A DNA stretch of 64,000 nt from Streptomyces sp. NBC_01317. GTDB taxonomy: Bacteria > Actinomycetota > Actinomycetes > Streptomycetales > Streptomycetaceae. The position numbers and the translations under genes were made by a program. The notes beneath the pieces were generated by a model. That model was not told the DNA's origin and did not search any database. It saw only the letters and a program-made list of their open reading frames with translations. The stretch covers positions 620,001 through 684,000 of the forward strand of contig NZ_CP108393.1 in the NCBI RefSeq assembly GCF_035961655.1, in the 5' to 3' direction. The number at the start of each line of letters is the position of its first letter. Position 1 is the first letter of the stretch. Shown piece by piece: positions 17,861 through 26,985 of this stretch.

Positions 17861-18631
17861 ATGAACACCGCCGTCTTCACCAAATCGCTCACCGACAACC
17901 GCCGCGGCCTGCTCGGCTGGGCCCTGGGCACCGCCGTGGTGGGCATGGCGTACGCGAGCACCTATCCCTCGCAGAAGGAGAACACCGCCAACCTGCCCGA
18001 GGCTCTGCGCGAATCCCTCCACATCGACGCGTCAGCCGCCGGCTATCTGCACGCCAGTGTCTTCGGCGTCATTCTCCCCTTGCTGGCCATGATCTACGGA
18101 GTGACCACCGGCTCCCGGGCCGTCGCCGGCGACGAGGAATCCGGGCAGCTCGACCTGTTCCTGGCGCACCCCGTCACCCGTACCAAGCTGGTTCTCCAGC
18201 GCTTCGCCGCACTCGTCACCGGCGCTCTGGCCATCGCCGCCCTCGTCTGGATCGCCCTGCTGGCCATCCGCAACAGCGCCCAACTCACCAGCGTCACCCC
18301 CGTCGAGTTCCTCGCCCAGTGCCTCAACCTCGCACTGCTCGCCATCACGTTCGGAGCACTCGCGCTCGGGGTCGGAGCCGCGGTCGGCCGCAGGGCGGTC
18401 GTCCTCGCCTCCACTGCGGTCATCGGCGTCCTGGCGTACTCCGCGAGCACCTTCGCCGGCCAGCTCGGCGCCGACTGGATCGCCTATCTCTCGCCGTTCC
18501 ACTACTACATCGGCGGAGAACCCCTCAAGAACGGCTTCCAGTGGGCCGACGCGACCGTCCTCGTAGGAGCCACCGCCGTACTCATCCTCGCGGGCACCCT
18601 CCGCTTCAACCGCCGGGACCTCAACAGCTGA
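17861..18631 (+). CDS. ABC-2 type transporter permease
   Basis: The protein has 256 residues with six predicted membrane segments: LLGWALGTAVVGMAYA, the GVILPLLAMIYGV stretch, ALAIAALVWIALLAI, LNLALLAITFGALALGVGAA, VVLASTAVIGVLAYSAS and VLVGATAVLILAGTL. The motif AVAGDEESGQLDLFLAHPVTR lies in the first cytoplasmic loop, as in ABC-2 permeases. It is the only permease of the exporter and probably acts as a homodimer with the upstream ATPase, in one transcript. Confidence 0.92.
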   Translation: MNTAVFTKSLTDNRRGLLGWALGTAVVGMAYASTYPSQKENTANLPEALRESLHIDASAAGYLHASVFGVILPLLAMIYGVTTGSRAVAGDEESGQLDLFLAHPVTRTKLVLQRFAALVTGALAIAALVWIALLAIRNSAQLTSVTPVEFLAQCLNLALLAITFGALALGVGAAVGRRAVVLASTAVIGVLAYSASTFAGQLGADWIAYLSPFHYYIGGEPLKNGFQWADATVLVGATAVLILAGTLRFNRRDLNS

Positions 18632-18721
18632 CCACCTCACCAGGACCGGGAGACCGACACCACCCACGCGACGGTTCTTCATCGCGACAGCCGCGCAGGT
18701 GAGCGCCGCGGCAGGCGGCGC

Positions 18722-19237
18722 TCACCCCATGCATGGGCGTGCGGGCCCCTCAGGCTCCGTGGCGCCATGTGAGAGTGCGGCTGCGATCCGGGCGGCGGTC
18801 CGCTCGCTCGCGTGCTGTCGCAGCAGTCCTTCCAGTGAGGTGGCACGCAGCCGAATGTAGGTGGCCGCCCCGGTACTGCGTGTCATCGTGATGGTGACCA
18901 CGACGGGGTTCAGCCGTCCGAATCCACCTCCGGTCACAGCACGGACGACGGGACGGCGGTTCTGGATTCCGGCACCGGTGAAATCCACGATGTGGCCTGC
19001 TTCTTCCAGGACTTCGGTCACGCGGCTGAACGCCTCAGCGGCTGGAAGCGGAACGGTGAGGAGGGTGACGTAGACGCGTTTTCCCCTTGCCTTGGCCGTA
19101 AGCCGGGCTATTCGGCGGCTCGCACCGGTAGTGGCGGCCAGTGCGGCCAGTTCGTCGGCCAGGATCGCGTCCTCGCCGCGTCGCATGTCGGTTCGCTCCC
19201 CGTTGACGCGATGCACGGGCCTCGGTAGACGGGTCAT
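18722..19237 (-). CDS. hypothetical protein translationally coupled to a membrane protein
   Basis: The protein has 171 residues from ATG 19237, whose ATGA overlaps the stop of the upstream gene (19234-19545). No family is recognised. It is mixed alpha/beta with RRIARLTAKARGKRVYVTLLTVPLP, AEAFSRVTEVLEEAGH, VVVTITMTRSTGAATYIRLRAT and EGLLRQHASERTAARIAAAL. The alternating strand patterns suggest a compact sensory or SRPBCC-like fold, but that is a guess. No signal peptide or membrane segment is present. The gene downstream on the plus strand (exporter) is convergent. Confidence 0.65.
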   Translation of the reverse strand: MTRLPRPVHRVNGERTDMRRGEDAILADELAALAATTGASRRIARLTAKARGKRVYVTLLTVPLPAAEAFSRVTEVLEEAGHIVDFTGAGIQNRRPVVRAVTGGGFGRLNPVVVTITMTRSTGAATYIRLRATSLEGLLRQHASERTAARIAAALSHGATEPEGPARPCMG

Positions 19238-19545
19238 GAAGTGGTTCTTGCCGCGCGAGAGTGCTGGACGAGGTAAGAGATGAAGAGGACAACGGCGCTG
19301 ACTGCCAGGGCGGTTCCGAGGTAGGAGCAGTAGGCGATCATGTCCTGCGAAGGATGGGCGAGCCGCGGGAGCAGATTGGCCACCGCCGCCAGATGCAGAC
19401 ATAGGCAGGCGGCGCCGACCAGTCGCAGCGACCCGGGTCTGCGCCGGAGCCAGGGTGGCTTCCATCCGGCGGCGACAGCGACGGCCCAGGGGATCACGAC
19501 CACGAACCAGAGGATGAGAACGCCCTGGAGCATCACGTAATTCAC
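19234..19545 (-). CDS. small membrane protein of unknown function
   Basis: The protein has 103 residues with three predicted membrane helices: MLQGVLILWFVVVIPWAVAVAAG, the LRLVGAACLCLHLAAVANLL stretch, and YLGTALAVSAVVLFISYLV, followed by a basic tail. Its stop overlaps the start of the next gene by ATGA, so the two products are probably made together. It lies downstream of nhaA on the same strand with a 138-bp gap. I do not recognise a family. Confidence 0.65.
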   Translation of the reverse strand: MNYVMLQGVLILWFVVVIPWAVAVAAGWKPPWLRRRPGSLRLVGAACLCLHLAAVANLLPRLAHPSQDMIAYCSYLGTALAVSAVVLFISYLVQHSRAARTTS

Positions 19546-19683
19546 GTCTGTTGACTGCTTTCTGGCAGGTGCTCACGGATGGATCGAGTGATGAGGCGGT
19601 TGAGCCCTACTCGTTCCGGATCGGCGCCGACTTGAGGTGAGGTGCCCGTGGCGGTCACGGTCGTTCGGTGCCGAGGACCGAGG

Positions 19684-20985
19684 TCAGGACCGGGTGGCGC
19701 CTTGGTAGATGTCCGGGATGCCATCGTGGTCGTTGTCGACGGATTCCAGGGCGCACAGGCGCTTGTAGACGCGGTTGCGCCAGCGCAGCACCAGAGTGGC
19801 GAGGAGCGCGGAGACCACGGATCCGAGGAGGATCGCGGTCTTGATGTGGTCTTCGCGGGCGGTGCCGGGGGTGAAGGCCAGCTCACCGATGAGTAGGGAG
19901 ACGGTGAAGCCGACGCCGGCGAGCAGGGCGATGCCCAGAATGTCGAACCAGGAGAGCTCCTCGTCCAAGGTGGCGCGGGTGAAGCGGGCAAGGAGGTAGG
20001 TGGCACCGAACACGCCGAGGAGTTTGCCGAGTACGAGGCCGAGGCCGACGCCGAGGCCGGCGGGGTCGCTCAGGGTGGGGCCGAGGCCCCCCGAGAGGGA
20101 GACACCGGCGGAGACAAGTGCGAACAGCGGGACGGCGACGCCGGCGGACAGGGGGCGCCAGCGGTGTTCGAAGCGTTCGGAGAGGCTGGCCTGTTCACCG
20201 CCGTGGGCGAGGGCGGGTACCGCGAAGCCGAGGAGAACGCCCGCGATCGTGGCGTGAATGCCGGAGGCGTGCATCAGGGCCCACGCCACCACCCCGACGG
20301 GGACCAGCAGCCACCAGTGGATGATGCGGTGACGGGCCAGTAGGCCGAACAGGGCGATGGCGGCGAGGGACCCGACCAGCGGGAGAAGGCTGATGTGATC
20401 GGTGAAGAAAACGGCGATCACCAATACGGACAGCAGGTCGTCCACGACGGCCAGGGTCAGGAGGAAAGAGCGCAGGCCTGCCGGAAGGTGGGTGCTGATG
20501 ATGGCGAGCACCGCGACGGCGAACGCGATGTCCGTGGCCATCGGCACAGCCCAGCCATCGGTGGTTCCGCCGCTCATCACCGCGTTGACCGCGAGGTAGA
20601 CCAGGACGGGCCCCGCCATGCCGCCGACCGCGGCGATGATCGGCAGCGCGGCCCGGGTGGGGGAGCGCAGATCACCGTCGGCGAACTCCCTTTTGAGTTC
20701 GAGCCCCACGACGAAGAAGAACATGGCAAGCAGTCCGTCCGCGGCCCATTGCCCCACACTCAGGTGCAGATGCAGTGCAGCGGGCCCGAACGTGGCGCCG
20801 GTGAACGTGGAGTATCCGGCCTTCCAAGGGGAGTTCGCCCAGATCAGTGCGATCGCCGCTCCTGCGAGCAGGAATATGCCGCCGAGCGTCTCACTGCGCA
20901 GGGCCGAGGCCACGGCCTGGGCGCGCCGCCAGCTGGGGCGTGTGAAAAGACGCTCGGGAGACACGGGAGGCGGTGTGATGGCCAC
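19684..20985 (-). CDS. nhaA: Na+/H+ antiporter NhaA
   Basis: The protein has 433 residues from GTG 20985, chosen because CAGGAG lies seven bases upstream; in-frame ATGs further up lack a ribosome site. NhaA features are GIFLLAGAAIALIWANSPW (TM1), FFFVVGLELKREF, the paired aspartates in TLAVVDDLLSVLVIAVFFT, VGVGFTVSLLIGELAF and MATDIAFAVAVLAI. It exchanges external H+ for internal Na+ across the plasma membrane. The C-terminal tail holds DNDHDGIPDIYQ, a thrombospondin type 3-like calcium loop found in some actinobacterial NhaA proteins, which may sense divalent ions. Confidence 0.95.
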   Translation of the reverse strand: MAITPPPVSPERLFTRPSWRRAQAVASALRSETLGGIFLLAGAAIALIWANSPWKAGYSTFTGATFGPAALHLHLSVGQWAADGLLAMFFFVVGLELKREFADGDLRSPTRAALPIIAAVGGMAGPVLVYLAVNAVMSGGTTDGWAVPMATDIAFAVAVLAIISTHLPAGLRSFLLTLAVVDDLLSVLVIAVFFTDHISLLPLVGSLAAIALFGLLARHRIIHWWLLVPVGVVAWALMHASGIHATIAGVLLGFAVPALAHGGEQASLSERFEHRWRPLSAGVAVPLFALVSAGVSLSGGLGPTLSDPAGLGVGLGLVLGKLLGVFGATYLLARFTRATLDEELSWFDILGIALLAGVGFTVSLLIGELAFTPGTAREDHIKTAILLGSVVSALLATLVLRWRNRVYKRLCALESVDNDHDGIPDIYQGATRS

Positions 20986-21123
20986 GAAGCGGCTCCTGAG
21001 GAGAAGAGGGCAGGACGAAGACTCGCCGACCAGACTTCCCGGCATACCGAGGCCACCCTATCCCGGTACGGGCCGGGTATCAGGGTTGGTGATGTGGAGT
21101 CAGATCGGGGCAACGGATACGGT

Positions 21124-21351
21124 GTGCCCGTGAAGAAGCCGCGCAGGTGGTCCGAGATCAGGTCGTTGATCGCGTGGTGGGTCGTTGTCACCGTCGTTCT
21201 TTGGGTTCTTGGGATAGTTTTCGATCAGCCGGTGCGGCTCGCGGGCTGCGCCGCGACCGCCGCGCTCGTGATCGCCATCGGTGAGGTCGGCGACCGGCTG
21301 AGGCGACGGTGGTCGTCGGGGCGTGGCGCGAGGGCGCGCGGGACCGGCTGA
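21124..21351 (+). CDS. small two-helix membrane protein
   Basis: The protein has 75 residues from GTG 21124 (VPVKKPRRWSEIRS); GTG 21130 is also possible. There are two membrane helices (LIAWWVVVTVVLWVLGIVF and LAGCAATAALVIAIGEVG) with a basic N terminus and an Arg/Gly-rich C-terminal tail. Many short proteins of this type occur in Streptomyces without assigned function. It is divergent from nhaA and ends about 50 bp before the left end of the IS5-type element. Confidence 0.55.
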   Translation: MPVKKPRRWSEIRSLIAWWVVVTVVLWVLGIVFDQPVRLAGCAATAALVIAIGEVGDRLRRRWSSGRGARARGTG

Positions 21352-21759
21352 CGCGCGGCCCTCCACGGAGGGTCGCCGCCGGGCGGGCGGACAACCGGTT
21401 CGTCTAGGTCGTGTTTTAGGTTCGGGCCTCTGCGCGGGTCCATGGCAGCCGAGATGCCTACGGCACGCCAGGCTCTGCCGGTCCGCTGACCACGCCCTGC
21501 GAGTACAGCCTTGGGACTGGTACAGCGATTGGCAATGAGAACGATCAATCGATGGCCATGGTCAGGCACAAGAGGTCATCCTCGTTGACCCTGAAGGCCA
21601 GGCAGGATCCATCCCTCTCCGGACCCGGCCCCGCAGGAGCGTCACCCGTCCACCCTATCGGGGGAATACGGTTGAGTGCTCCCGAGGCGCCAATGCCCGC
21701 CGGGCTACGTTCGTCAGGAAGACCGGCAGCAGCACCCTTCACACTCAAGGAGCACGACC

Positions 21760-22281
21760 ATGGGCGCGTACAAGGAGAGGGCCATGAGCCTGTTCATGCG
21801 GCTCGACAAGAACCACGACGGCAACATCGATCCGGCCGACCTGGGAATCCTCGCAAGGGGCACGGGTGACCAGCGGTCGGACCTGGCCCGGAGCACCGGG
21901 CAGTTGGTCCAGGGCTTCATCCAGGACGCCGACCGGAACAAGGACAGCAGGGCGAGCCTGGATGAACTGGCCGCCTGCGTGGACAAGTCGATGGCCGGGA
22001 CGACTCCCGAGACCCTTCCCACGTACGTCCGCGATTTCGCCTCCACGCTGTTCGTCGTCATGGACACCGACAAGTCCGGCAAGGTCGACAAGGCCGGCTT
22101 CGAGGCGTACCTGAAGGCCCAGGGGACCAGCGTCGACGTCGCCGGCCGCGAGTTCGAGATGCTCGACCGCGACCACGACGGATTCCTCACTCGCGACGAC
22201 ATCCAGGGGGCGGCTCACGCCTTCTTCACCGCCCCGGACGGGGCCCCGGCGTTCTGGCTCCTCGCTGCCGTTCCCGCGTAG
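21760..22281 (+). CDS. four-EF-hand calcium-binding protein (calerythrin-like)
   Basis: The protein has 173 residues from ATG 21760, with CAAGGAG ten bases upstream. Four loops are visible: DKNHDGNIDPAD (16-27), DRNKDSRASLDE (58-69), DTDKSGKVDKAG (102-113, lacking the acidic residue at position 12) and DRDHDGFLTRDD (136-147). This four-EF layout resembles actinobacterial calerythrin and calmodulin-like proteins that buffer or sense cytoplasmic Ca2+. There is no signal peptide. It lies between the IS ends and the IS5 transposase, on the opposite strand to it, so it may be mobile cargo or DNA captured between two element ends. Confidence 0.88.
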   Translation: MGAYKERAMSLFMRLDKNHDGNIDPADLGILARGTGDQRSDLARSTGQLVQGFIQDADRNKDSRASLDELAACVDKSMAGTTPETLPTYVRDFASTLFVVMDTDKSGKVDKAGFEAYLKAQGTSVDVAGREFEMLDRDHDGFLTRDDIQGAAHAFFTAPDGAPAFWLLAAVPA

Positions 22282-22559
22282 GGCGCGACCGCGTGACGGG
22301 GCCCTGAAGGACCTTCGCCTACCCGTGCGGCATTCGGTTCGCAGGGGTCCTCTCCCTGCCAACCGCAGGACCGCACCGGCGGCGAACGGGAGGACGGGCA
22401 CGAGGTGCGCGGCTGGCATTTCGACGTCCTTCCGGACGAGGCGGTCCGGCAGCGGCGCCGATCGCTGCCGGACCCCGGCCGCCAGCCCCTCCGACCGCTC
22501 AGTGCCTGGCTCGCCGAGTGGTAGACGCGCCAGCCGGTCATCGCGATTTCCGAGCGTGC

Positions 22560-23448
22560 TCAGAGCCATTCGTTGATCGCGGCCACCACGACGACGGCCT
22601 CGAACCGCACGGCGAGCTTCTCGAACCGCATCGCCACGGCCCTGTTGCGCTTGAGCCGGCCGATCGCGCACTCCACCGCGTGGCGTGCCTTGTAGTCCTC
22701 ACCGTCGAACGCAGGCGGGCGCCCGCCCGAGCGGCCCCGCCGCACGCGATTGCGGACCTGGTTGGCTGGCTCCGCGATCGTGCAGGATACCCCGCCTGCG
22801 CAGGTAGGCGCGGTTGGCGGCCGACGAGTACGCCTTGTCGGCCCGCACCCGCACCGGAGTCCGCCTTGGCCGACCCGGGCCCAGCCGCGGCACCCGGATC
22901 GCCTCCAGGGCCGGCACGAACTGCGGACTGTCGCCGCGCTGTCCCGCTGTCACCAGCAACGACAGCGGCTTCTGGCCCTGCTCGCACGCCAGATGAATCT
23001 TCGTGCCGAATCCGCCCCGCGACCGGCCCAGCCCATGGTCGTCCGGCTCGCGCACCATTCCGCCGGGCGGCCCTTCTGCCCGGCCCCGTCCCGGCGTGCA
23101 CCGGCCGCGTGCTGGTGAGCCCGGCAGACCGTGGAGTCGACACTCACCTCCCACACGATCAGCCCCGCCGTATCCGCCCGCGCCTGCAACAACGTCAGCA
23201 TCCGCGCCCACACACCTTCGCGCTGCCAGCGCCGGAACACCCGTACACGGTCTGCCAAGGCCCCTACCCGGGCGGGAGGTCACGCCACGGAGCGCCCGTC
23301 CGCACCCGCCAACCCCATCAACCAACCGCCGCCGGTTCCCCGACCTGCGACGCACACCCTCCGCAGGCAACACCGACTCCAACACCGCCCACTGCTCGTC
23401 CGAAAGATCCCCACGCCCCACACCGCGATCATCACGATTCCGCGACAA
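22560..23448 (-). pseudogene. IS5 family (IS427-like) transposase, multiply frameshifted
   Basis: The expected reading runs from ATG 23448 (LSDEQWAVLESVLPAEG) and then crosses frames: RRWQREGVWARMLTLLQARAD and VSVDSTVCRAHQHAAGA (first aspartate) in one; GGFGTKIHLACEQGQKPLSLL, VTAGQRGDSPQFVPAL and VRADKAYSSAANRAYL (second aspartate) in another; and DYKARHAVECAIGRLKRNRAVAMRF (glutamate) to INEWL in a third. IS427 elements need one programmed shift; here at least three are required, so the gene is dead. Its start lies nine bases inside the right terminal repeat. Confidence 0.85.
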
Positions 23449-23475
23449 CGCCGGGACCCGACCCTAAAACACGGC

Positions 23476-24858
23476 CTAGTCGTGTTCCGTACGTGCTTCG
23501 ATGTCGTCGAGGCCGCTGGGTCGTCCGGCGCGGGTCCAGCGCAGGTAGAGGATCGCGGCGATGACGACCGTGGCCAGGAGGGACAGGAGCGGCCAGCCGC
23601 GGGTGAGGTTGACGACCAGAGTGAAGGCGACCGCGAGAGCGGCGACCGCGTTGAGCGTGGCCAGCGCGGGTTTGTGTTCCGTGCGGGCGAAGTGGGTCAT
23701 GGCGAGCAGGCCCACGAGGAAGCTGACGAATACCGCGACAGCATAGAAGAGAACGAGCCTCTGCTCCTTTCCCGCTGCCGCCAGGATGACCAGAGCGGCA
23801 GCCGCGAGATACACGACCACCGACCAATAAGGCGTGTACTGGCGGTTGGTGTGTCCCAGCCAGGCGGGCAGTACCGCTGGCCGTTGCGGGCTTCCGGCGA
23901 GGGCTTTGAGGAGTCCGGGGCCGGCCTGGAACGAGGAGCTGGCGGCGGCCAGCAGGAGCAGAGCGCTGGTCAGCTGGAAGATCGTGTAGAGCCAGCCCGG
24001 CCCGGCGGCGGCGTGGGCGATGTCGGCGATCTGAGTGGAGTCGTGCGCGGGCAGGCCGATGTGCAGCCGGGTTGCCAGGGCGGTCAGGGCGAGGGTCAGT
24101 CCGCCGACGATGACGACCAGCAGGGCCAGGGTGCCGCGGCCGAAGCGGCGGCGTGCGGTGTCGTCGAGCTGGCCGAGCTGGGCGATCGCCGTCGATGGCG
24201 CCTCCACACCGGTGGCCAGGGCCATCGCCACGGGAAACGCCAGCACAACGGCCAGCACGGCCGCGTGGGAGCCGGAGTGGGGCGTGGACGGCGCGGTGCC
24301 CGTGGTGTGCGGGGAGGTGAACCCGAGGATGAGAACGGCCACAGCGACGGCGACGAACAGCGCGGTCATCACCGCGAACAACAACCGCCCCCGATGGCCG
24401 AACCACGTCAGCCCCGCCACGGCGAACAGCAGAACCAGCGCGAAGGCGACGCGCCATGGCGCCAGTTGGGGAGCAAGGGCGATGACCGCGCTGGCGGCCG
24501 CGGAGATGGAGACGCCGATGGTCAGGACAAAATCGACGACCAGCGCCCCGATCGGCAGGAACGTCCACCGCGGACCGAACGCCCGCCCGGCGGCAGCGGC
24601 GGCGCCACCCCCTTTGGGAAAACGCGCCACCAGCTGCCAGTAGTTGGCGGTCACCAGCGCGACCAGGCCCACCACCAGGGCCATGGTCGGCAGCAACCGG
24701 GACAGATCACCGTCCAGAGCGTGCAGGGCGGCCTGGATGGCGTAAGCGACGGAGGAGACCGGGTCGGCGATCACGGCGAAGGCGAACGCGAAGAACAGCA
24801 CGGACCTCCGCGGCCCGAGCCGCGGCGACGAGGTTGCGGCGGAAGCATGGTGCGTCAC
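23476..24858 (-). CDS. APC superfamily permease
   Basis: The protein has 460 residues from GTG 24858 with AGGACG upstream. There are about 12 membrane helices. The first helix contains VLFFAFAFAVIADPVSSVAYAIQAAL, the SSVAY motif shared with KimA-like and YdhG-like APC carriers; LVARFPKGGGAAAAAGRAFG is the TM2 loop and FPVAMALATGVEAPSTAIA covers TM6 with its broken glutamate. The substrate could be K+ or an amino acid. The TAG stop codon lies in the CTAG target site of the IS5-type element, so the insertion touches the very end of this gene. It shares the family of the permease at 62604. Confidence 0.85.
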   Translation of the reverse strand: MTHHASAATSSPRLGPRRSVLFFAFAFAVIADPVSSVAYAIQAALHALDGDLSRLLPTMALVVGLVALVTANYWQLVARFPKGGGAAAAAGRAFGPRWTFLPIGALVVDFVLTIGVSISAAASAVIALAPQLAPWRVAFALVLLFAVAGLTWFGHRGRLLFAVMTALFVAVAVAVLILGFTSPHTTGTAPSTPHSGSHAAVLAVVLAFPVAMALATGVEAPSTAIAQLGQLDDTARRRFGRGTLALLVVIVGGLTLALTALATRLHIGLPAHDSTQIADIAHAAAGPGWLYTIFQLTSALLLLAAASSSFQAGPGLLKALAGSPQRPAVLPAWLGHTNRQYTPYWSVVVYLAAAALVILAAAGKEQRLVLFYAVAVFVSFLVGLLAMTHFARTEHKPALATLNAVAALAVAFTLVVNLTRGWPLLSLLATVVIAAILYLRWTRAGRPSGLDDIEARTEHD

Positions 24859-24971
24859 GGGGGACGTCCTGACTAGAAGCAGCACTGAGCAATTAGCGTC
24901 CAGTCTTCCGCCACTCCGACGGGAAACGTACACCCGCACCCGCGACACCCCGGGCACACATCGCTATGTTG

Positions 24972-25199
24972 TCAGGCGGAGAGCGCCCTTGCCTCGCCAC
25001 GCTTCGGCAGCAGTTCGCCGTCATGCTCAGAGTCCGGACAGTCCCTCCACGACCTGGTGCGCTGGAAGGTGATGCCGTGGCGGAGAACCGGGCAGTACAC
25101 ACCTGCGGCTGATGCGGAGGTCTGGACCTTGCGCAGGCGGGCGACCAGCTTGCGCAGGGACCAGGGAGTGAAGTGCCGGCCGAGCTTGGCCGGGCAAGG
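24972..25199 (-). pseudogene. IS630 family transposase internal fragment
   Basis: About 75 codons without a proper start show an IS630 pattern: PAKLGRHFTPWSLRKLVARL, then GVYCPVLRHGITFQRTRSW and CPDSEHDGEL, which align with the usual helix-turn-helix and TFQRTKTWKESPDPD region. It ends at a TGA (24972-24974) before any catalytic residue. It is unrelated in position to the IS630 remnant at 12748. Confidence 0.6.
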
Positions 25200-25635
25200 G
25201 AAGGTTCCGCTGTGCGAGGCCGCCCTTGAGTTCCCAGGTGATGAACTCGGCGGACGGCTTCGCCGACCCGAACCAGAAGCGGCTTGCGAAGACCGCCGAC
25301 TCGGATGCGGCGTTGCTCTCAAGGACTTGCGGAGTGGAACTGGGCATCGTTACGACGGACGCCTCTCCTCCAAGACATACTCACCTCTCTCAGCGACCCC
25401 CAGAACTCAACGCCACCAATTCGGTCACGCCACCTTCGAGCCGGTGAGAAAGACAGAGCTGAAATGGGCCGTACAAAACTCAAATCTTGCAAGCAGTCCG
25501 CCACCGTACCTGATACTGAGCCAGTGCGGTGGACCATTCCAAGGCAGACGGCTCCTCCTCCGCTGGAATAACTCCGTGCCCCTTTCGATTGCTTACCTTG
25601 TACTGGTCGTGAGAGGGGGACACTGGTGGCTGACC
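25200..25635. other. region without recognisable gene
   Basis: These 436 bases have lower GC than the surroundings and mixed open frames on both strands without family motifs or start sites. Likely IS-flank debris. Confidence 0.45.
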
Positions 25636-26305
25636 TCATGCTGTTTCGGCAGGACGCCAACGGCCGCGATGTCGAGCTTCGGGGCTCCGATGGCGCTCAG
25701 CGTGAGCGCGTAGCATCTGTGCCTCTTCGATGACCTGCAAGGAGGCTGCGCCCTGACGGAGCTTGCGAACGAGGGCGGTTTCGGGGCCGGTTGGCTGCTG
25801 GGAGAGATCTTCCAGCAAAACGTGATCGGGACGGGTCAGGCGCCGCCGTACCTCGTCCATCGCCGCCGCGGTGACGCGTTTGCTCAGCACTGCCGGGGGC
25901 GGACTGTCGAGGACCAGAAGCTCCGTCCATCGGGCGATGGGAAGCCCTTGAGTGGCGTCGCGAGTACGCCGGAGCAACTCTGCGTAGAGAGCGCCGATCA
26001 TCGCCATAGTGAGCCCTTGGCCGAGATCGGCCAGGACTCGGGTGTTACGCAGCTCGATGTCCCCGCGCCGTGGCAGAGGCCTTACACGCACCAGAGGAAG
26101 AAAGTCGGTGAGCGCGTCCTCTGTGACTTTCAGGTGCGCCGCGACCCGTTTCCGGCACGCGTCGTTGTCTCCTCCCAGGCCCTTCGACAGGGCCACGACC
26201 GGATCATCAGCGGGATCGAGATGGCCCTCGATACCTGCGGTCAGCTGATACGTAAGACCCGTGCCGACGACGGTTTCGTACGTACGCCAAAGGCTCCTGA
26301 GAGGC
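25636..26305 (-). pseudogene. unidentified coding fragment
   Basis: The minus strand carries an open frame with convincing amphipathic pattern from about 26305 (KKPLRSLWRTYETVVGTGL) through AAHLKVTEDALTDFLPLVRV, TMAMIGALYAELLRRTRDA, TAAAMDEVRRRLTRPDHVLL and LVRKLRQGAASLQVIEEAQ to a stop at 25636. It has no ATG or GTG with a ribosome site at its front; upstream it runs into 15-bp tandem repeats. No family is recognised. It is probably the 3' part of a gene broken at the repeat. Confidence 0.35.
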
Positions 26306-26310
26306 TTCTT

Positions 26311-26460
26311 CGGTGCCGAGCCGGTCGGTGCCGAGCCGGTCGGCACCGAGCAGGTCGTCCCCGGGCAAGCCGCCGCCGGACCAGTCGTCCCCGGGCAGGT
26401 CGGCACCGGGCCGGCCACCGCCGGACCGGACGCTCCCGGACGGACCGCCACCAGGTCGGT
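26311..26460. repeat. ten tandem 15-bp units
   Basis: The array consists of consecutive 15-base units beginning cggtgccgagccggt, two of them identical and the rest diverged (cggcaccgagcaggt, cgtccccgggcaagc and so on). In frame they would encode pentapeptides. It sits exactly between the minus-strand unknown fragment and the plus-strand adenylation-domain fragment. Confidence 0.8.
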
Positions 26461-26985
26461 CGCCACCGCCTGCTGGAGGCGGAGTTGCCCGAGCTGCGGC
26501 TGCTGCTTGTCGGTGGCGAACCGCTGTCGCTCGGCGAGCAGCTCCGGCTCCAAGGGCTGCTTCCGGCACCGGGTGCCCGGGTGCTCTCGGTGTACGGGAC
26601 CGCCGAGGTGGCCGGCTGTGGCACGTGGTTCGAGCCCGAGCAGCCACCGGGCCCGGTGACACGAGCGGAGCGGGCCGCGTATCTCGGAGTGCCGTTCCCC
26701 GGCTGCGCGGCGGAGGTGCGAAAGGGCGAGATCTGGCTGACGACGCCCGGAAGCGCGGACGCCGTCCCGACGAGGAACGGGGGACGGCAGGATGCAGGCG
26801 GGCCGTTGGAGTTCCGGGGGCGGCTCGATCAGCGCGTCACCATCGCGGGGCGGACGGTCGACACCTACCGGGTCGAGGCAGCGCTCGCAGGTCACCCGGA
26901 GGTCGGGGCGGCCGTGGTCACGGGCGAGCGGGGCCGTACCGGGCAGCGGGTGATCGCCTTCGTCGTGCCGGCCGAGGGCGCCAGC
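26461..26985 (+). pseudogene. AMP-binding adenylation-domain fragment
   Basis: About 175 codons match the second half of an NRPS-type adenylation domain: LPELRLLLVGGEPLS (A4 region), VLSVYGTAEVAGCGTW (A5), YLGVPFPGCAAEVRKGEIWL (A6), LEFRGRLDQRVTIAGRTVDTYRVEAAL (A7-A8) and HPEVGAAVVTGERGRTGQRVIAFVVP. The front half with the ATP-binding core A3, the A10 lysine and any carrier domain are missing. It starts at the 15-bp repeat array and trails into unrelated sequence. Bases 26986-27239 show no gene. Confidence 0.75.

Larger units (their letters stand above)
21408..23475. mobile_element. IS5-family element with internal EF-hand passenger
   Basis: Terminal inverted repeats gtcgtgttttaggttcggg (21408-21426) and cccgaccctaaaacacggc (23457-23475) agree at 17 of 19 positions. 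Both ends are flanked by CTAG (21404-21407 and 23476-23479), a likely target duplication. The enclosed 2068 bp are more than twice the usual size of IS5/IS427 elements. The transposase occupies 22560-23448; the rest holds an EF-hand gene (21760-22281) and a frame ending at 22522-22524 (GHEVRGWHFDVLPDEAVRQ to LSAWLAEW) that resembles a gene 3' end. No inner repeat was seen next to the transposase stop. Confidence 0.7.

Noticed and set aside
26311..26460. CRISPR-like array
   Set aside because: Units are 15 bp without spacers and diverge gradually; no cas genes nearby.
26461..26985. Nonribosomal peptide synthetase gene cluster
   Set aside because: Only part of one adenylation domain remains; no carrier, condensation or tailoring genes are present.
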